Part shown: one piece after another, positions 54,057 to 62,480 of the stretch
How the letters are laid out: the number at the start of each line of letters is the position of its first letter
Position numbering within the stretch: the stretch's first letter is position 1
DNA from: Clostridiaceae bacterium
GTDB lineage: Bacteria; Bacillota; Clostridia; Oscillospirales; Butyricicoccaceae
Direction: 5' to 3'
Assembly: GCA_018383195.1 (NCBI GenBank)
Contig: JAGZOP010000007.1
Location: forward strand, 1 to 64,000
Length of the DNA stretch: 64,000 nucleotides
Program-made: the position numbers and the translations under genes
The notes under the pieces: generated by a model
The model's database searches: none
Told to the model about the DNA's origin: nothing
Seen by the model: only the letters and a program-made list of their open reading frames with translations

Positions 54057-55220
54057 TTATGCAACTTCTACGTTCTTGTAATACCAGTTGCAGGTGCCGT
54101 ACTCTTCTGCCAGCAGGGTCTTGGTCTGACCGTCGTTGGTTTCGTATTCGGTCTTTCCGTCAAATACGTCCCACTCGCCGGAGACAATCTGGTTTTTCAC
54201 CTCGTCAATCTTCTCCTGCGTGCCCTCTGCGCACAGATCGGAGCACGGAGCCAAAGTCACCAGACCGTCCTTCATATCGCCGAAATAGTTCTCGCCGGTC
54301 CACGCGCCGTCCAGTACCTGCTGTACTGCCTGCGTGTAGTAAACCGACCAGTCCCACATAACGGAGGTCAGGGTGGACTTCGGCGCCTTCTCTGCCATAT
54401 CAGAGTTGTAGCCAACCGCGAACACGCCTGCGTTCTCAGCTTCTGCCGCCGGGTTTGCCGTGTCGCAGTGCTGTGCAATCACATCGCAGCCCATGTCGAT
54501 CAGTGCCTTTGCAGCCTGACCCTCGCCTTCGGGGTCAAACCACTCGCCGGTTACCTTCACGTAAACCTTTGCATCCGGATTGATAGACTCAACGCCCATC
54601 GCGAATGCATCTACGCCAGAGGTGACCTCGCCGTTCTGCACATCCTGCGCGGCAACGTAACCAATCTTGTTTGAAGTGGTCTTCATGCCTGCCGCGATAC
54701 CGGACAGATAACGCGCCTGATTGATCTTACCGAAATAGTTGGTGAAGTTCGAGCCGTTGGACTTGTAGCCCGTACCGTGGCAGAAGATCACTTCCGGATA
54801 CTCAGCCGCCATCTGCTCCACGTAGTCCATGTAACCCCACGAGGTTGCAAAGATAATCTGGCAGCCTTCCTCTACGCACTCCTCGAGCGCGGTGGTGATT
54901 GCGTTTGCATCGGTGTCGTTGATGTTGATCTTGCGGATAATCTGCTCGTCTTCCAGACCGAGGTTTTTCTGCATGCCCTGAATGCCGAGGTCATGGGTGT
55001 AGGTATAGCCCGAACCCTCTGCCGGGTCGGTGATGTGAATTACGCCAACCTTGAGGTCTTCCTTTGCAACCGCCGGGAAAAGTCCTTCTCCATCTGCTGC
55101 CGGGGCACTGCCCTGTGCATCCGAGCCGTTTGCTGCCGGTTTCTTGTCGCCGCCGCAGCCGGTCAGCATCGAGCAGGCGAGCACGCCTGCGAGCAGCATG
55201 CTGAACACTCTCTTTTTCAT
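54057..55220 (-). CDS. BMP family substrate-binding lipoprotein
   Basis: A 387-residue nucleoside/purine-binding lipoprotein of the PnrA/Med group. The lipobox SMLTGCGGDKK sets Cys at about 20. The mature part starts LKVGVIHITDPAEGSGYTYT (the family strand with the DxAxGxG-type loop), with GIAAGMKTTSNKIGYVAAQD and VKVTGEWFDPEGEGQAAKAL further on. The ATG at 55220 with GGAGG is chosen. It heads the import operon. Confidence 0.93.
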   Translation of the reverse strand: MKKRVFSMLLAGVLACSMLTGCGGDKKPAANGSDAQGSAPAADGEGLFPAVAKEDLKVGVIHITDPAEGSGYTYTHDLGIQGMQKNLGLEDEQIIRKININDTDANAITTALEECVEEGCQIIFATSWGYMDYVEQMAAEYPEVIFCHGTGYKSNGSNFTNYFGKINQARYLSGIAAGMKTTSNKIGYVAAQDVQNGEVTSGVDAFAMGVESINPDAKVYVKVTGEWFDPEGEGQAAKALIDMGCDVIAQHCDTANPAAEAENAGVFAVGYNSDMAEKAPKSTLTSVMWDWSVYYTQAVQQVLDGAWTGENYFGDMKDGLVTLAPCSDLCAEGTQEKIDEVKNQIVSGEWDVFDGKTEYETNDGQTKTLLAEEYGTCNWYYKNVEVA

Positions 55221-55283
55221 TTTTGTTTCCTCCTGTTTTACGGGTGTCTGCATCATGCCGAATCAGCAGCATACCTCTCACAT

Positions 55284-55312
55284 AAAAAAGAGGCAAAACG
55301 CCGGTTCTGCCT
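55284..55312 (-). terminator. Attenuator-like hairpin in the BMP operon leader
   Basis: AGGCAAAAC and GTTCTGCCT (55291-55312) pair with one mismatch; on the minus strand CTTTTTTATG follows. It lies about 50 bases after the predicted transcription start and 64 bases before the ATG, so it can abort or allow transcription of the operon. Confidence 0.55.
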
Positions 55313-55367
55313 GTCTTTCCAATACGCTGATCCACTTCACGATGCGCTGACTATTTATATTGACTCC

Positions 55368-55396
55368 AGTATATCCTTTCCCCGCGCTTTTGTCAA
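55368..55396 (-). promoter_or_regulatory. Promoter of the BMP nucleoside ABC operon
   Basis: On the minus strand TTGACA (55396-55391), 17-bp spacer, TATACT (55373-55368). The leader to the ATG is about 140 bases. Confidence 0.72.
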
Positions 55397-55604
55397 TATT
55401 CCTCAAAAATTTCGTCAGTTATTTGGTCATTTAGTCAAAAACTTATTTTTTCCCCTCTCTGTCTGAAAATCCGGCAATCTCCGCAGCATTCCCATTTATA
55501 TTTGGCGGCAATTCAGAAAAAACACGCGGAAAGACTTCCTATTTCCCCAAAAATCGTGTAAAATATCTTCATACGATAAAAATAATTCAGGAGGTATTTT
55601 TTCT
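55397..55604. other. Intergenic region before pyrK
   Basis: A/T-rich spacer between the divergent BMP and pyrK transcripts. A TAAAAT near 55558 and the AGGAGG site before the pyrK ATG are the only elements seen; no PyrR-type hairpin was recognised. Confidence 0.4.
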
Positions 55605-56381
55605 ATGGCGAAACAGGAACTTTGTGTGGTCACTGCGCATGAAGCATGCGGCAGCGGTCTGTTTGCCCTGACACTGTGCGCGCCCGAAATCGCAGCGCTT
55701 GCACAGCCCGGTCAGTTTATCCATATTGCCTGCGGCGAGGGCAATCTGCTCCGCCGCCCGATCTCGATCTGCGACGTACAGGGCGACAGCCTGAAAATCG
55801 TCTTTCAGGTGAAGGGCGAAGGCACCGCATGGCTGTCCCGCCGCGCCGCAAAGGATACGCTCGATGTCCTCGGACCGCTTGGTCACGGCTTCGACCTTGC
55901 CGCACTCGGTGCGCGTCCGGTTATGATCGGCGGCGGCATTGGTGTACCGCCGATGCTGTACACCATGAAGGCAGCAAAGGCGGCGGGCGCACAGCCGACC
56001 GCTGTACTCGGTTTCCGCAATCAGGATGCGGTTATTTTGGAGAAGGACTTCGCAGCGGTCGGCACCACCCATATCTGCACCGATGATGGCTCCTATGGCG
56101 CGCACGGCTTCGTTTCCGATCTGTTGCGGCTGCACAGCGATACGAACGACTTTACTGGTGTCTGTGCCTGCGGTCCCAAGCCGATGTTAAAGGCGCTTGC
56201 ACAAATTGCAGAGGAGCTTGGCATTCCGTGTCAGGTTTCTATGGAGGAGCGCATGGGATGCGGCATCGGCGCCTGCTTGGTATGTGCCTGTGAACTCAAG
56301 CTGAAAGATGGAGAAGGCGTGCGCTACGGTCATGTCTGCAAAGACGGTCCGGTATTCGATGCAAAGGAGGTCATCTGGTAA
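55605..56381 (+). CDS. pyrK: Dihydroorotate dehydrogenase electron transfer subunit
   Basis: FAD/2Fe-2S protein of 258 residues that passes electrons from dihydroorotate oxidation to NAD. LLRRPISICD binds FAD, IGGGIGVPPMLY binds NAD, and CGIGACLVCACELKL plus a later HVCKDGP holds the 2Fe-2S cysteines. It overlaps pyrD by one base. Confidence 0.95.
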   Translation: MAKQELCVVTAHEACGSGLFALTLCAPEIAALAQPGQFIHIACGEGNLLRRPISICDVQGDSLKIVFQVKGEGTAWLSRRAAKDTLDVLGPLGHGFDLAALGARPVMIGGGIGVPPMLYTMKAAKAAGAQPTAVLGFRNQDAVILEKDFAAVGTTHICTDDGSYGAHGFVSDLLRLHSDTNDFTGVCACGPKPMLKALAQIAEELGIPCQVSMEERMGCGIGACLVCACELKLKDGEGVRYGHVCKDGPVFDAKEVIW

Positions 56382-57286
56382 TGGATTTACGTGTCAATTT
56401 CTGCGGTGTGGAACTGAAAAACCCCATCACCACCGCATCCGGCACTTTCGGTTTCGGTCATGAATACGGAGAATTTTTCGACCTTTCCCTGCTCGGCGGC
56501 ATTGGTGTCAAGGGGTTAACGCCGACCGAACGTTTGGGTAATCCTGCTCCCCGTATCGCAGAGACCCCCATGGGCATTCTCAACTGTGTCGGACTGCAAA
56601 ATCCGGGCATCGACCGCTTTATTGAGGAACAAATCCCTTTCCTGCGCCAGTATGATACCAAAATCATTGCCAACGTATCCGGAAACACCGTTGAAGAATA
56701 CGAGGGCATGATTGAAAAGATTTCGGACGCGGACGTTGACCTCATCGAAATGAATATTTCCTGTCCGAACGTCAAATGCGGCGGTATGGCGTTCGGCACC
56801 CAGACCGATATGGTCGAAGAGGTTGTTTCCGCCGCCAAAGCAAAGGCAAAAAAACCGCTGATTGTCAAACTCAGCCCCAATGTTACCGACATTGCTGAAA
56901 TCGCACGCGCAGCCGTTTCTGCGGGCGCGGATGCGCTGTCGCTCATCAACACCCTGCTCGGCATGCGCATCAATGTCGATACGCGCCGCCCGATTCTGTC
57001 AAATATCATGGGCGGTATGTCCGGTCCCGCTGTGTTCCCGGTTGCGGTACGCATGGTTTATCAGGTACGCAAAGCGGTCGATGTGCCGATTATCGGCATG
57101 GGCGGCATCCGTTCGGGGCGCGATATCGCCGAAATGATGCTTGCAGGCGCAAACGCCGTCGCCATTGGAACCGCAATGTTCGCTGACCCCATGGCACCTG
57201 TAAAGGCACTGGAAGAACTGAAAGCCTACATGCAGACCCATGGGGTAGAAAAAGTTTCCGATCTGACAGGAGCGGTCATCGTATGA
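56381..57286 (+). CDS. pyrD: Dihydroorotate dehydrogenase, class 1B
   Basis: FMN TIM-barrel enzyme of 301 residues making orotate in pyrimidine synthesis. It begins LRVNFCGVELKNPITTASGT, has the catalytic cysteine in EMNISCPNVKCGG, and ends IGMGGIRSGRDIAEMML with the FMN phosphate site. It forms a complex with PyrK. It overlaps the following fusion gene by 4 bases, so translation is coupled. Confidence 0.96.
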   Translation: MDLRVNFCGVELKNPITTASGTFGFGHEYGEFFDLSLLGGIGVKGLTPTERLGNPAPRIAETPMGILNCVGLQNPGIDRFIEEQIPFLRQYDTKIIANVSGNTVEEYEGMIEKISDADVDLIEMNISCPNVKCGGMAFGTQTDMVEEVVSAAKAKAKKPLIVKLSPNVTDIAEIARAAVSAGADALSLINTLLGMRINVDTRRPILSNIMGGMSGPAVFPVAVRMVYQVRKAVDVPIIGMGGIRSGRDIAEMMLAGANAVAIGTAMFADPMAPVKALEELKAYMQTHGVEKVSDLTGAVIV

Positions 57287-58485
57287 CAACCATTTATCTG
57301 ATTCGTCACGCCGAGGCAGAGGGCAACGTCTACCGCCGCTGTCATGGCATCTACGATTCTCTACTCACGCCCAAAGCGTATGAGCAGCTCCCCTATCTTG
57401 CAGAGCGTTTTGCAGATGTCCCATTGGATGCAGTCTACGCTTCTCCGCTATACCGCGCACGCCATACGGCAAAGGCGATTGCAGACCGAAAGGGCATGCA
57501 GGTTATCATCCGTCCTGCGCTGCATGAAATCGATATGGGAGACTGGGAAGATCGCACATGGGCAATCCTGCCCCGCGAATATCCCGAAGCATATGCGGTC
57601 TGGCGCACCCGTCCATGGGAATGCACGGTACCCGGCGGCGAATCGGTCCTGGGTACTGGGGATCGTGTCCTGCATGAACTGCATCAAATCGCCGCAGAGC
57701 GTCCCAACCAGACGCTTGCTGTCGTTTCACACGGCTCTGCAATCCGCAGCATTCTATGCCGTGTGCTACACCTTGCACCGGAGCAAATCACCGACATCGG
57801 CTGGGGCGATAATACCTGTGTCGCCAAGCTGCTTTTCATGGAAGATGGCAGTGTGCGTGCAGAATATTGGAATGACGCTTCCCATCTTCCGCAGGAGCTA
57901 TCTACCTTTGCTTCAATCGGTTGGAGCGACAACAAGGGGATTCCGAGCACCGTACAGGTCTGGTTCCGTCCCTACGACCCCAAAAGCGCGGAGGACCGTG
58001 CACTTTTGCTGCAATTTGTTCATGAACAGTACCGCAGCGCGTATGGTACGGATGCATTGCTCGACGAAGCTGCAAAACTCGCACAGGCAGATGCCGCTTC
58101 CGCGGTACTGCGCCGCGCCGTTTCGTTCGGCATGTTGGAGGACAAGGCGATTGCTCTTGTATTTTTGGATGCGGCAAACCGCTCCCGTCCCAATGTCGGC
58201 ATGGTAGGCTGCTACTGTATTTCTTCCGAGTACCGCGGTCACGGACTATCTCAGCAGATTCTCGGGCAGTCGATTTCGGTATACCGCGAACTCGGCTGCG
58301 AATATCTGTGCGCCGGTGTTGCGGAACACAATGAACGCGCCAAAGGATTCTATCATAAGTATCACTTTGCACAAAATGGTGAACTTATCAATGAGTGCGG
58401 CAGGCATTTCCTGATGTATAAACCCATTCAGGTTCCCGCGCTCCATGAAGAAAGCACGTTATTTGACCTGAGAGAAATGAAATAA
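57283..58485 (+). CDS. Histidine phosphatase-GNAT acetyltransferase fusion
   Basis: A 400-residue two-domain cytosolic protein. Residues 1-200 are a histidine phosphatase (IYLIRHAEAEGN with the catalytic His, YASPLYRARHTA, HEIDMGDWED, and VVSHGSAIRS with the second His). Residues 225-385 are GNAT-like (VGMVGCYCISSEYRGHGLSQ for CoA binding, AEHNERAKGFYHKYHF). Joined in one frame with no stop. It overlaps pyrD by 4 bases, suggesting a link to pyrimidine or nucleotide metabolism. Substrates of both domains are unknown. Confidence 0.85.
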   Translation: MTTIYLIRHAEAEGNVYRRCHGIYDSLLTPKAYEQLPYLAERFADVPLDAVYASPLYRARHTAKAIADRKGMQVIIRPALHEIDMGDWEDRTWAILPREYPEAYAVWRTRPWECTVPGGESVLGTGDRVLHELHQIAAERPNQTLAVVSHGSAIRSILCRVLHLAPEQITDIGWGDNTCVAKLLFMEDGSVRAEYWNDASHLPQELSTFASIGWSDNKGIPSTVQVWFRPYDPKSAEDRALLLQFVHEQYRSAYGTDALLDEAAKLAQADAASAVLRRAVSFGMLEDKAIALVFLDAANRSRPNVGMVGCYCISSEYRGHGLSQQILGQSISVYRELGCEYLCAGVAEHNERAKGFYHKYHFAQNGELINECGRHFLMYKPIQVPALHEESTLFDLREMK

Positions 58486-58491
58486 AACCAC

Positions 58492-58525
58492 AGGGGAGGA
58501 ACATGACAATGCATGCGCCTCCCCT
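58492..58525 (+). terminator. Terminator after the phosphatase-GNAT gene
   Basis: AGGGGAGG (58492-58499) and CCTCCCCT (58518-58525), then ATTGTTACG; T-poor. Confidence 0.5.
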
Positions 58526-58577
58526 ATTGTTACGCTTTTATTCGATTTATAATTCTAAAATCCTGCAAAAGCAAAAA

Positions 58578-58609
58578 AAAAACGGACAGGAAAAACCTGT
58601 CCGTTTTTT
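58578..58609 (-). terminator. Terminator of the rplJ-rplL transcript
   Basis: AACGGACAGG and CCTGTCCGTT with a 5-base loop and long A/T runs on both strands. Confidence 0.85.
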
Positions 58610-58626
58610 GTATTGGCAGTAAAAAC

Positions 58627-58995
58627 TTACTTCAGAGTTACCTGAGCGCCAGCCTCTTCCAGCTGAGCCTTGATGGACTCTGCATCCTCCTTGGATGCGC
58701 CTTCCTTGATGATTGCCGGAGCGCCGTCAACCTTCTCCTTAGCCTCCTTCAGGCCCAGACCGGTGATTGCGCGAACAACCTTGATAACGTTGATCTTAGA
58801 AGAACCAGCAGAAGTCAGCTCTACGTCGAACTCAGTCTTCTCCTCAGCAGCCTCAGCAGCAGCGCCGCCAGCAGCACCTGCAACAGCAACCGGCATAGCG
58901 GATACGCCGAATTCTTCCTCCAGAGCCTTAACCAGCTCAGCCAGCTCGAGAACCTTCAGGCCCTTTACGGCTTCCATAATCTCTGCAATAGTCAT
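58627..58995 (-). CDS. rplL: Ribosomal protein L7/L12
   Basis: Stalk protein of the large subunit, 122 residues. N-terminal dimer domain (ELAELVKALEEEFGVSAMPV), alanine/glycine-rich hinge (GAAGGAAAEAAEEK), and C-terminal factor-binding domain (KINVIKVVRAITGLGLKEAK). It is 56 bases after rplJ, leftward, the usual order. Confidence 0.97.
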   Translation of the reverse strand: MTIAEIMEAVKGLKVLELAELVKALEEEFGVSAMPVAVAGAAGGAAAEAAEEKTEFDVELTSAGSSKINVIKVVRAITGLGLKEAKEKVDGAPAIIKEGASKEDAESIKAQLEEAGAQVTLK

Positions 58996-59051
58996 GGTAG
59001 TAAACCTCCATTTTTGTTGAATTTAAAAATTAAAATACAGTAAGTGCTGAA

Positions 59052-59615
59052 TTACTCAGCAGCAGCCTCCTCGGCAGCTTCCTTCGGAGCAACCAGAGTG
59101 GATACGAGAACCTCGCCGTCCTCAGACTTCTTTGCGATATTGTCAAGCGCAATAACGAGCTGAGTGATCGGGAAGTTGAAACCATACAGAACCTGAGCGA
59201 TGAGACCCTCGCGGCTCGGCATGTCAGCAAGCTTCTGAACCTCGGATGCGGGGATTGCCTCGCCCTCGAGATAGCCAGCCTTAATCTTGAAGTTGTCATG
59301 CTTCTTTGCGTACTCGTTGAGAATCTTCGCAGCAGAAACAACGTCATCGCCCGTGCTGATTGCCAGAGCGGTGGTGCCGTTCAAATGCTCGTCGAACAGA
59401 TCGAAGCCCAGCTCCTTCGCAGCGAAACGAATCATGGTGTTCTTGATAACAGCATACTCAACGCCTGCTTCACGCAGCTCACGGCGGAGCTTGGTGTCGT
59501 CCTCAACGTTGATGCCCTTATAGTCAACCAGAACGCCAGCCGGGGAGTTCTTGATCTTTTCTACCAGAGAAGCGACCAGAGCCTTCTTTTCTTCCAGAAC
59601 CTTTGCATTAGGCAT
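59052..59615 (-). CDS. rplJ: Ribosomal protein L10
   Basis: A 187-residue protein that anchors L7/L12 dimers and binds 23S rRNA; a little longer than the usual ~170 with an acidic EEAAEEAAAE end. VSLVEKIKNSPAGVLVDYKG-like N-terminal region and ELREAGVEYAVIKNTMIRFA are visible. GGAGG site. Controlled by the L10 leader at 59619-59760. Confidence 0.96.
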   Translation of the reverse strand: MPNAKVLEEKKALVASLVEKIKNSPAGVLVDYKGINVEDDTKLRRELREAGVEYAVIKNTMIRFAAKELGFDLFDEHLNGTTALAISTGDDVVSAAKILNEYAKKHDNFKIKAGYLEGEAIPASEVQKLADMPSREGLIAQVLYGFNFPITQLVIALDNIAKKSEDGEVLVSTLVAPKEAAEEAAAE

Positions 59616-59618
59616 CTT

Positions 59619-59760
59619 GTTTCACCTCCATCAAAATAAAATGTCCTCTTGCGCAAAGACACAAGAGGACACATGAAAACAAATTCAAACGTGTTGACCT
59701 CGGCGGGCGGCGAAATTCGCCTTTCAGACCTTGCGGTCACCTGCTGTCTTTGACCAAGCT
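59619..59760 (-). promoter_or_regulatory. L10(L12)4-binding ribosomal protein leader
   Basis: The leader before rplJ contains the L10-leader-like elements on the minus strand: GACAGCAGGTGACCGCAAGG, then CCGCCCGCCGAGG, followed by a terminator-type stem TGTCCTCTTG/CAAGAGGACA (59642-59671) and TTTTATTTTG. L10(L12) binds such leaders to repress rplJ-rplL. Called from the motif pattern, no structure search. Confidence 0.75.
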
Positions 59761-59830
59761 ATTAAATTATAGCAGGTACATTACGGAATGTCAACACATT
59801 TCGCAAATTTTCTTTTAAGAAAACCTGCTA

Positions 59831-60526
59831 TTAGCCAACCAGCTTTGCAGCGTTGATCTTAACGCCAGGACCCATGGTGGAAGCTACCACGCAGGACTTA
59901 ACGTACTGACCCTTTGCAGCTGCCGGCTTTGCCTTGATGATCGCGCCCATCAGAGCGTTGAAATTGTCAGCCAGCTTCTCCGCGCCGAAAGAAGCCTTAC
60001 CGATCGGGCAGTGGATGATGTTGGTCTTGTCCAGACGGTACTCAATCTTACCAGCCTTGGACTCCTTAACAGCCTTTGCAACATCCATAGAAACGGTGCC
60101 TGCCTTCGGGTTCGGCATCAGGCCCTTCGGACCCAGAACCTTACCCAGACGGCCTACAACGCCCATCATGTCCGGAGTAGCGATAACAACGTCGTAGTCG
60201 AAGAAGTTCTCCTTCTGGATCTTAGCAACCATATCCTCAGCGCCAACGTACTCTGCGCCTGCTGCCAGAGCCTCCTCAGCCTTCGGACCCTTTGCAAATA
60301 CCAGCACGCGAACCTGCTTGCCGGTACCGTGCGGCAGGACGATCGCGCCGCGAACCTGCTGGTCAGCGTGACGGGAGTCAACACCCAGCTTTACGTGCAG
60401 CTCGATGGTTTCGTCGAACTTTGCCTTTGCGGTGGAAATAACGGTGGACAGCGCCTCAGCAGGATCGTACAGCTTGGTACGGTCGATCTGCTTTGCGCTC
60501 TCTACATACTTTTTACCTTTGCGCAC
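59831..60526 (-). CDS. rplA: Ribosomal protein L1
   Basis: A 231-residue large-subunit protein. KKYVESAKQIDRTKLYDPAE at the N-terminus and GTVSMDVAKAVKESKAGKIE and FNALMGAIIKAKPAAAKGQY near the end are typical. The start is GTG at 60526 with AGGAGG 8 bases before it. L1 also represses its own operon. Confidence 0.96.
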   Translation of the reverse strand: MRKGKKYVESAKQIDRTKLYDPAEALSTVISTAKAKFDETIELHVKLGVDSRHADQQVRGAIVLPHGTGKQVRVLVFAKGPKAEEALAAGAEYVGAEDMVAKIQKENFFDYDVVIATPDMMGVVGRLGKVLGPKGLMPNPKAGTVSMDVAKAVKESKAGKIEYRLDKTNIIHCPIGKASFGAEKLADNFNALMGAIIKAKPAAAKGQYVKSCVVASTMGPGVKINAAKLVG

Positions 60527-60563
60527 AATAATATCCTCCTTGAGTGGTACTGCGGGAATAACC

Positions 60564-60573
60564 CTCCCACTTG
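60564..60573 (-). promoter_or_regulatory. Possible L1-binding leader motif before rplA
   Basis: CAAGTGGGAG on the minus strand, 38 bases before the rplA GTG. The same motif precedes rplK at 61114-61123. Similar motifs lie in the leaders of this operon in Bacillus (recalled) and are thought to bind L1. Confidence 0.4.
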
Positions 60574-60631
60574 CGGCTCTCTATCGCCGCTGTGAAAAAA
60601 ACTAATAAACTTCAGCTCGAGCTGAGAGGAA

Positions 60632-61057
60632 TTACTCCTCTACAGTGATACCCATCGAGCGGCAGGTGCCTGCGATCATGCTCATAGCGGCCTCTACAGA
60701 AGCGGCGTTGAGGTCAGGCATCTTCATCTCTGCAATCTTCTGAACGTCAGCCTTAGCAATGGTAGCTACCTTGGTCTTGTTCGGAACAGCGGAGCCGGAC
60801 TCGATCTTGCAAGCCTTTTTAATCAGAACAGCTGCCGGGGGAGTCTTGGTGATGAAGCTGAAGGAACGGTCAGCGTAAACCGTGATGACTACCGGGATGA
60901 TGAGACCGGCGTCGTTCTTGGTGCGCTCGTTGAATTCCTTGGTGAAGGCCATGATGTTCACACCATGCTGGCCCAGTGCAGGACCAACCGGGGGAGCAGG
61001 AGTTGCCTTGCCCGCAGGAATCTGGAGCTTGATATAACCTACTACTTTCTGTGCCAT
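60632..61057 (-). CDS. rplK: Ribosomal protein L11
   Basis: A 141-residue protein (the exact common length) of the GTPase centre. VVGYIKLQIPAGKATPAPPV at the N-terminus and MPDLNAASVEAAMSMIAGTC at the C-terminus are conserved. The ATG at 61057 with GGAGG is chosen. Confidence 0.97.
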   Translation of the reverse strand: MAQKVVGYIKLQIPAGKATPAPPVGPALGQHGVNIMAFTKEFNERTKNDAGLIIPVVITVYADRSFSFITKTPPAAVLIKKACKIESGSAVPNKTKVATIAKADVQKIAEMKMPDLNAASVEAAMSMIAGTCRSMGITVEE

Positions 61058-61095
61058 GGTTGAGGTTTCCTCCTTAAATAAATGTGGTGGCTGGC

Positions 61096-61148
61096 GAGGG
61101 AAGCATTTTCCCTCTCCCACTTGACAGGAACACGGCACTATGCCGTGT
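61096..61148 (-). promoter_or_regulatory. rplK leader hairpins and possible L1 site
   Basis: GAGGGAA/TTCCCTC (61096-61114), CAAGTGGGAG on the minus strand (61123-61114) and ACACGGCA/TGCCGTGT (61130-61148) fill the nusG-rplK gap. They may form the L1 repressor site or a processing structure. Confidence 0.4.
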
Positions 61149-61219
61149 CAGCCATTGTTCACAGGTTTGTACCTGTTGTACAGATTCGGTTTCAGCCGAA
61201 TCCGCATAATCGCTGGTAT

Positions 61220-61747
61220 TTATTCGTCCAGCGTTTCGACCTGATCGAGTTCAAGCTCGACCGGGGTCTCTCTGCCGAACATGGATACGACAACGCGCAC
61301 CTTGTTCTTATCCGGCTCCAGCTCGTCTACTACGCCGATAAAGCCGGAAAGCGGCCCATCAATGACGCGTACACTGTCGCCGAGCGCGTAGTTGATCTCA
61401 ATTTCGCGCTTCTCCACGCCCATCTTCGCAACTTCCTCATCGGAAAGCGGCAGCGGCTTATTGGAATTGGGCCCAACAAAGCCTGTGCAGCCGCGGGTGT
61501 TGCGCACGAGATACCAGCTCTCGTCGGTGAGCACCATCTTGACCAGAACGTAGCCTGGGAAGAGCTTGCGCTCAACTTCTCGGGTCTTGCCGTCCTTGAC
61601 TTCGGTAACACGCTCCACCGGGATATTTACCGCGGTGATCAGGTCGTGAAGTTTGCGGTTTTCCACCGCTTTTTCAATAGAAGAAGCTACTTTATTTTCG
61701 TAGCCAGAGTATGTGTGAACCACATACCACTTTGCGGCGTCTGACAT
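61220..61747 (-). CDS. nusG: Transcription termination/antitermination protein NusG
   Basis: A 175-residue protein linking RNA polymerase and ribosome or Rho. The NGN domain starts KWYVVHTYSGYENKVASSIE and the KOW domain is GDSVRVIDGPLSGFIGVVDE. Between secE and rplK in the usual order. Confidence 0.97.
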   Translation of the reverse strand: MSDAAKWYVVHTYSGYENKVASSIEKAVENRKLHDLITAVNIPVERVTEVKDGKTREVERKLFPGYVLVKMVLTDESWYLVRNTRGCTGFVGPNSNKPLPLSDEEVAKMGVEKREIEINYALGDSVRVIDGPLSGFIGVVDELEPDKNKVRVVVSMFGRETPVELELDQVETLDE

Positions 61748-61766
61748 AAATTAGACCCCTCTCAAA

Positions 61767-62024
61767 TCAGCGGATGAAGGCGGATACGCCGAACTGGAAG
61801 ACAGCGTCCAGCACCCAGATAAACACACCGATGATCAGGCAGGTCGCCAGAACGACTGCGGTGTTGTTGGTGGTCTGCTGGCGGGTCGGCCAGACGATCT
61901 TCTTGCATTCGCCCTTCAGTTCGCGGAACCACTTGCCGATTCGAACAAAAATAGACGGCTTTTTCGCCTTTGCAGGCTTTTCAGCTTTCTTTTCTGCCGG
62001 AACGTTCTTTTCCTGCTCTGCCAT
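61767..62024 (-). CDS. secE: Preprotein translocase subunit SecE
   Basis: An 85-residue single-span protein of the SecYEG channel. Lys-rich cytosolic N-terminus, amphipathic KWFRELKGECKKIVWPTRQQ and one membrane helix (TAVVLATCLIIGVFIWVLDA). The ATG at 62024 is chosen; the site is weak (AAGGAAG). Confidence 0.92.
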   Translation of the reverse strand: MAEQEKNVPAEKKAEKPAKAKKPSIFVRIGKWFRELKGECKKIVWPTRQQTTNNTAVVLATCLIIGVFIWVLDAVFQFGVSAFIR

Positions 62025-62050
62025 TGAAGCGTACTTCCTTTCTCCGCAGA

Positions 62051-62200
62051 TTACTTGGTCTCGCGATGCAACGTATGCTTCTTGCAGAAACGGCAATACT
62101 TGTTCATCTCAAGACGATCGGGATCATTCTTCTTGTTCTTCATCGTGTTGTAGTTTCTTTGCTTGCACTCTGTGCAGGCGAGCGTTACTCTAACGCGCAT
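62051..62200 (-). CDS. rpmG: Ribosomal protein L33
   Basis: A 49-residue protein beginning MRVRVTLACTECKQRNYNTM and ending YCRFCKKHTLHRETK, with the two CxxC zinc pairs (zinc-type L33). ATG at 62200 with AAGGAGG. First gene of the operon, 26 bases before secE. Confidence 0.94.
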   Translation of the reverse strand: MRVRVTLACTECKQRNYNTMKNKKNDPDRLEMNKYCRFCKKHTLHRETK

Positions 62201-62359
62201 TTAGCGGCACCTCCTTATTTTTTGAACCCTCTGCACAAAGCAGATGGTCTCTTGTGTGTCCCCTGCCCATGCAGCGGGACGTTTGCCTCCCTTTGCGGGT
62301 TCAGCTGACCGGTTGCTTCCGAAATCAGCGCAAAAAAAAGAACCTACATAGGTGTTATT

Positions 62360-62388
62360 ATTATAGCACGTGTAAAGTGTGCGGTCAA
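62360..62388 (-). promoter_or_regulatory. Promoter of rpmG-secE-nusG-rplKA
   Basis: On the minus strand TTGACC (62388-62383), 17-bp spacer, TATAAT (62365-62360), giving a leader of about 150 bases before rpmG. Confidence 0.72.
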
Positions 62389-62432
62389 CAAAATCATGAA
62401 AAAAAACGCTACATTTTTGCCGGAATCCGTGC

Positions 62433-62438
62433 TATAAT
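62433..62438 (+). promoter_or_regulatory. Probable -10 box of ruvX
   Basis: TATAAT 43 bases before the ruvX ATG, pointing right; the -35 is unclear. Confidence 0.4.
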
Positions 62439-62480
62439 ATTGTCCAAAAGCAACGAACCCGCGCAAGGAGGGTCTTTCAA

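Noticed and set aside
55221..55400. Purine riboswitch upstream of the nucleoside importer
   Set aside because: The conserved purine aptamer pattern was not found; only a hairpin and T run.
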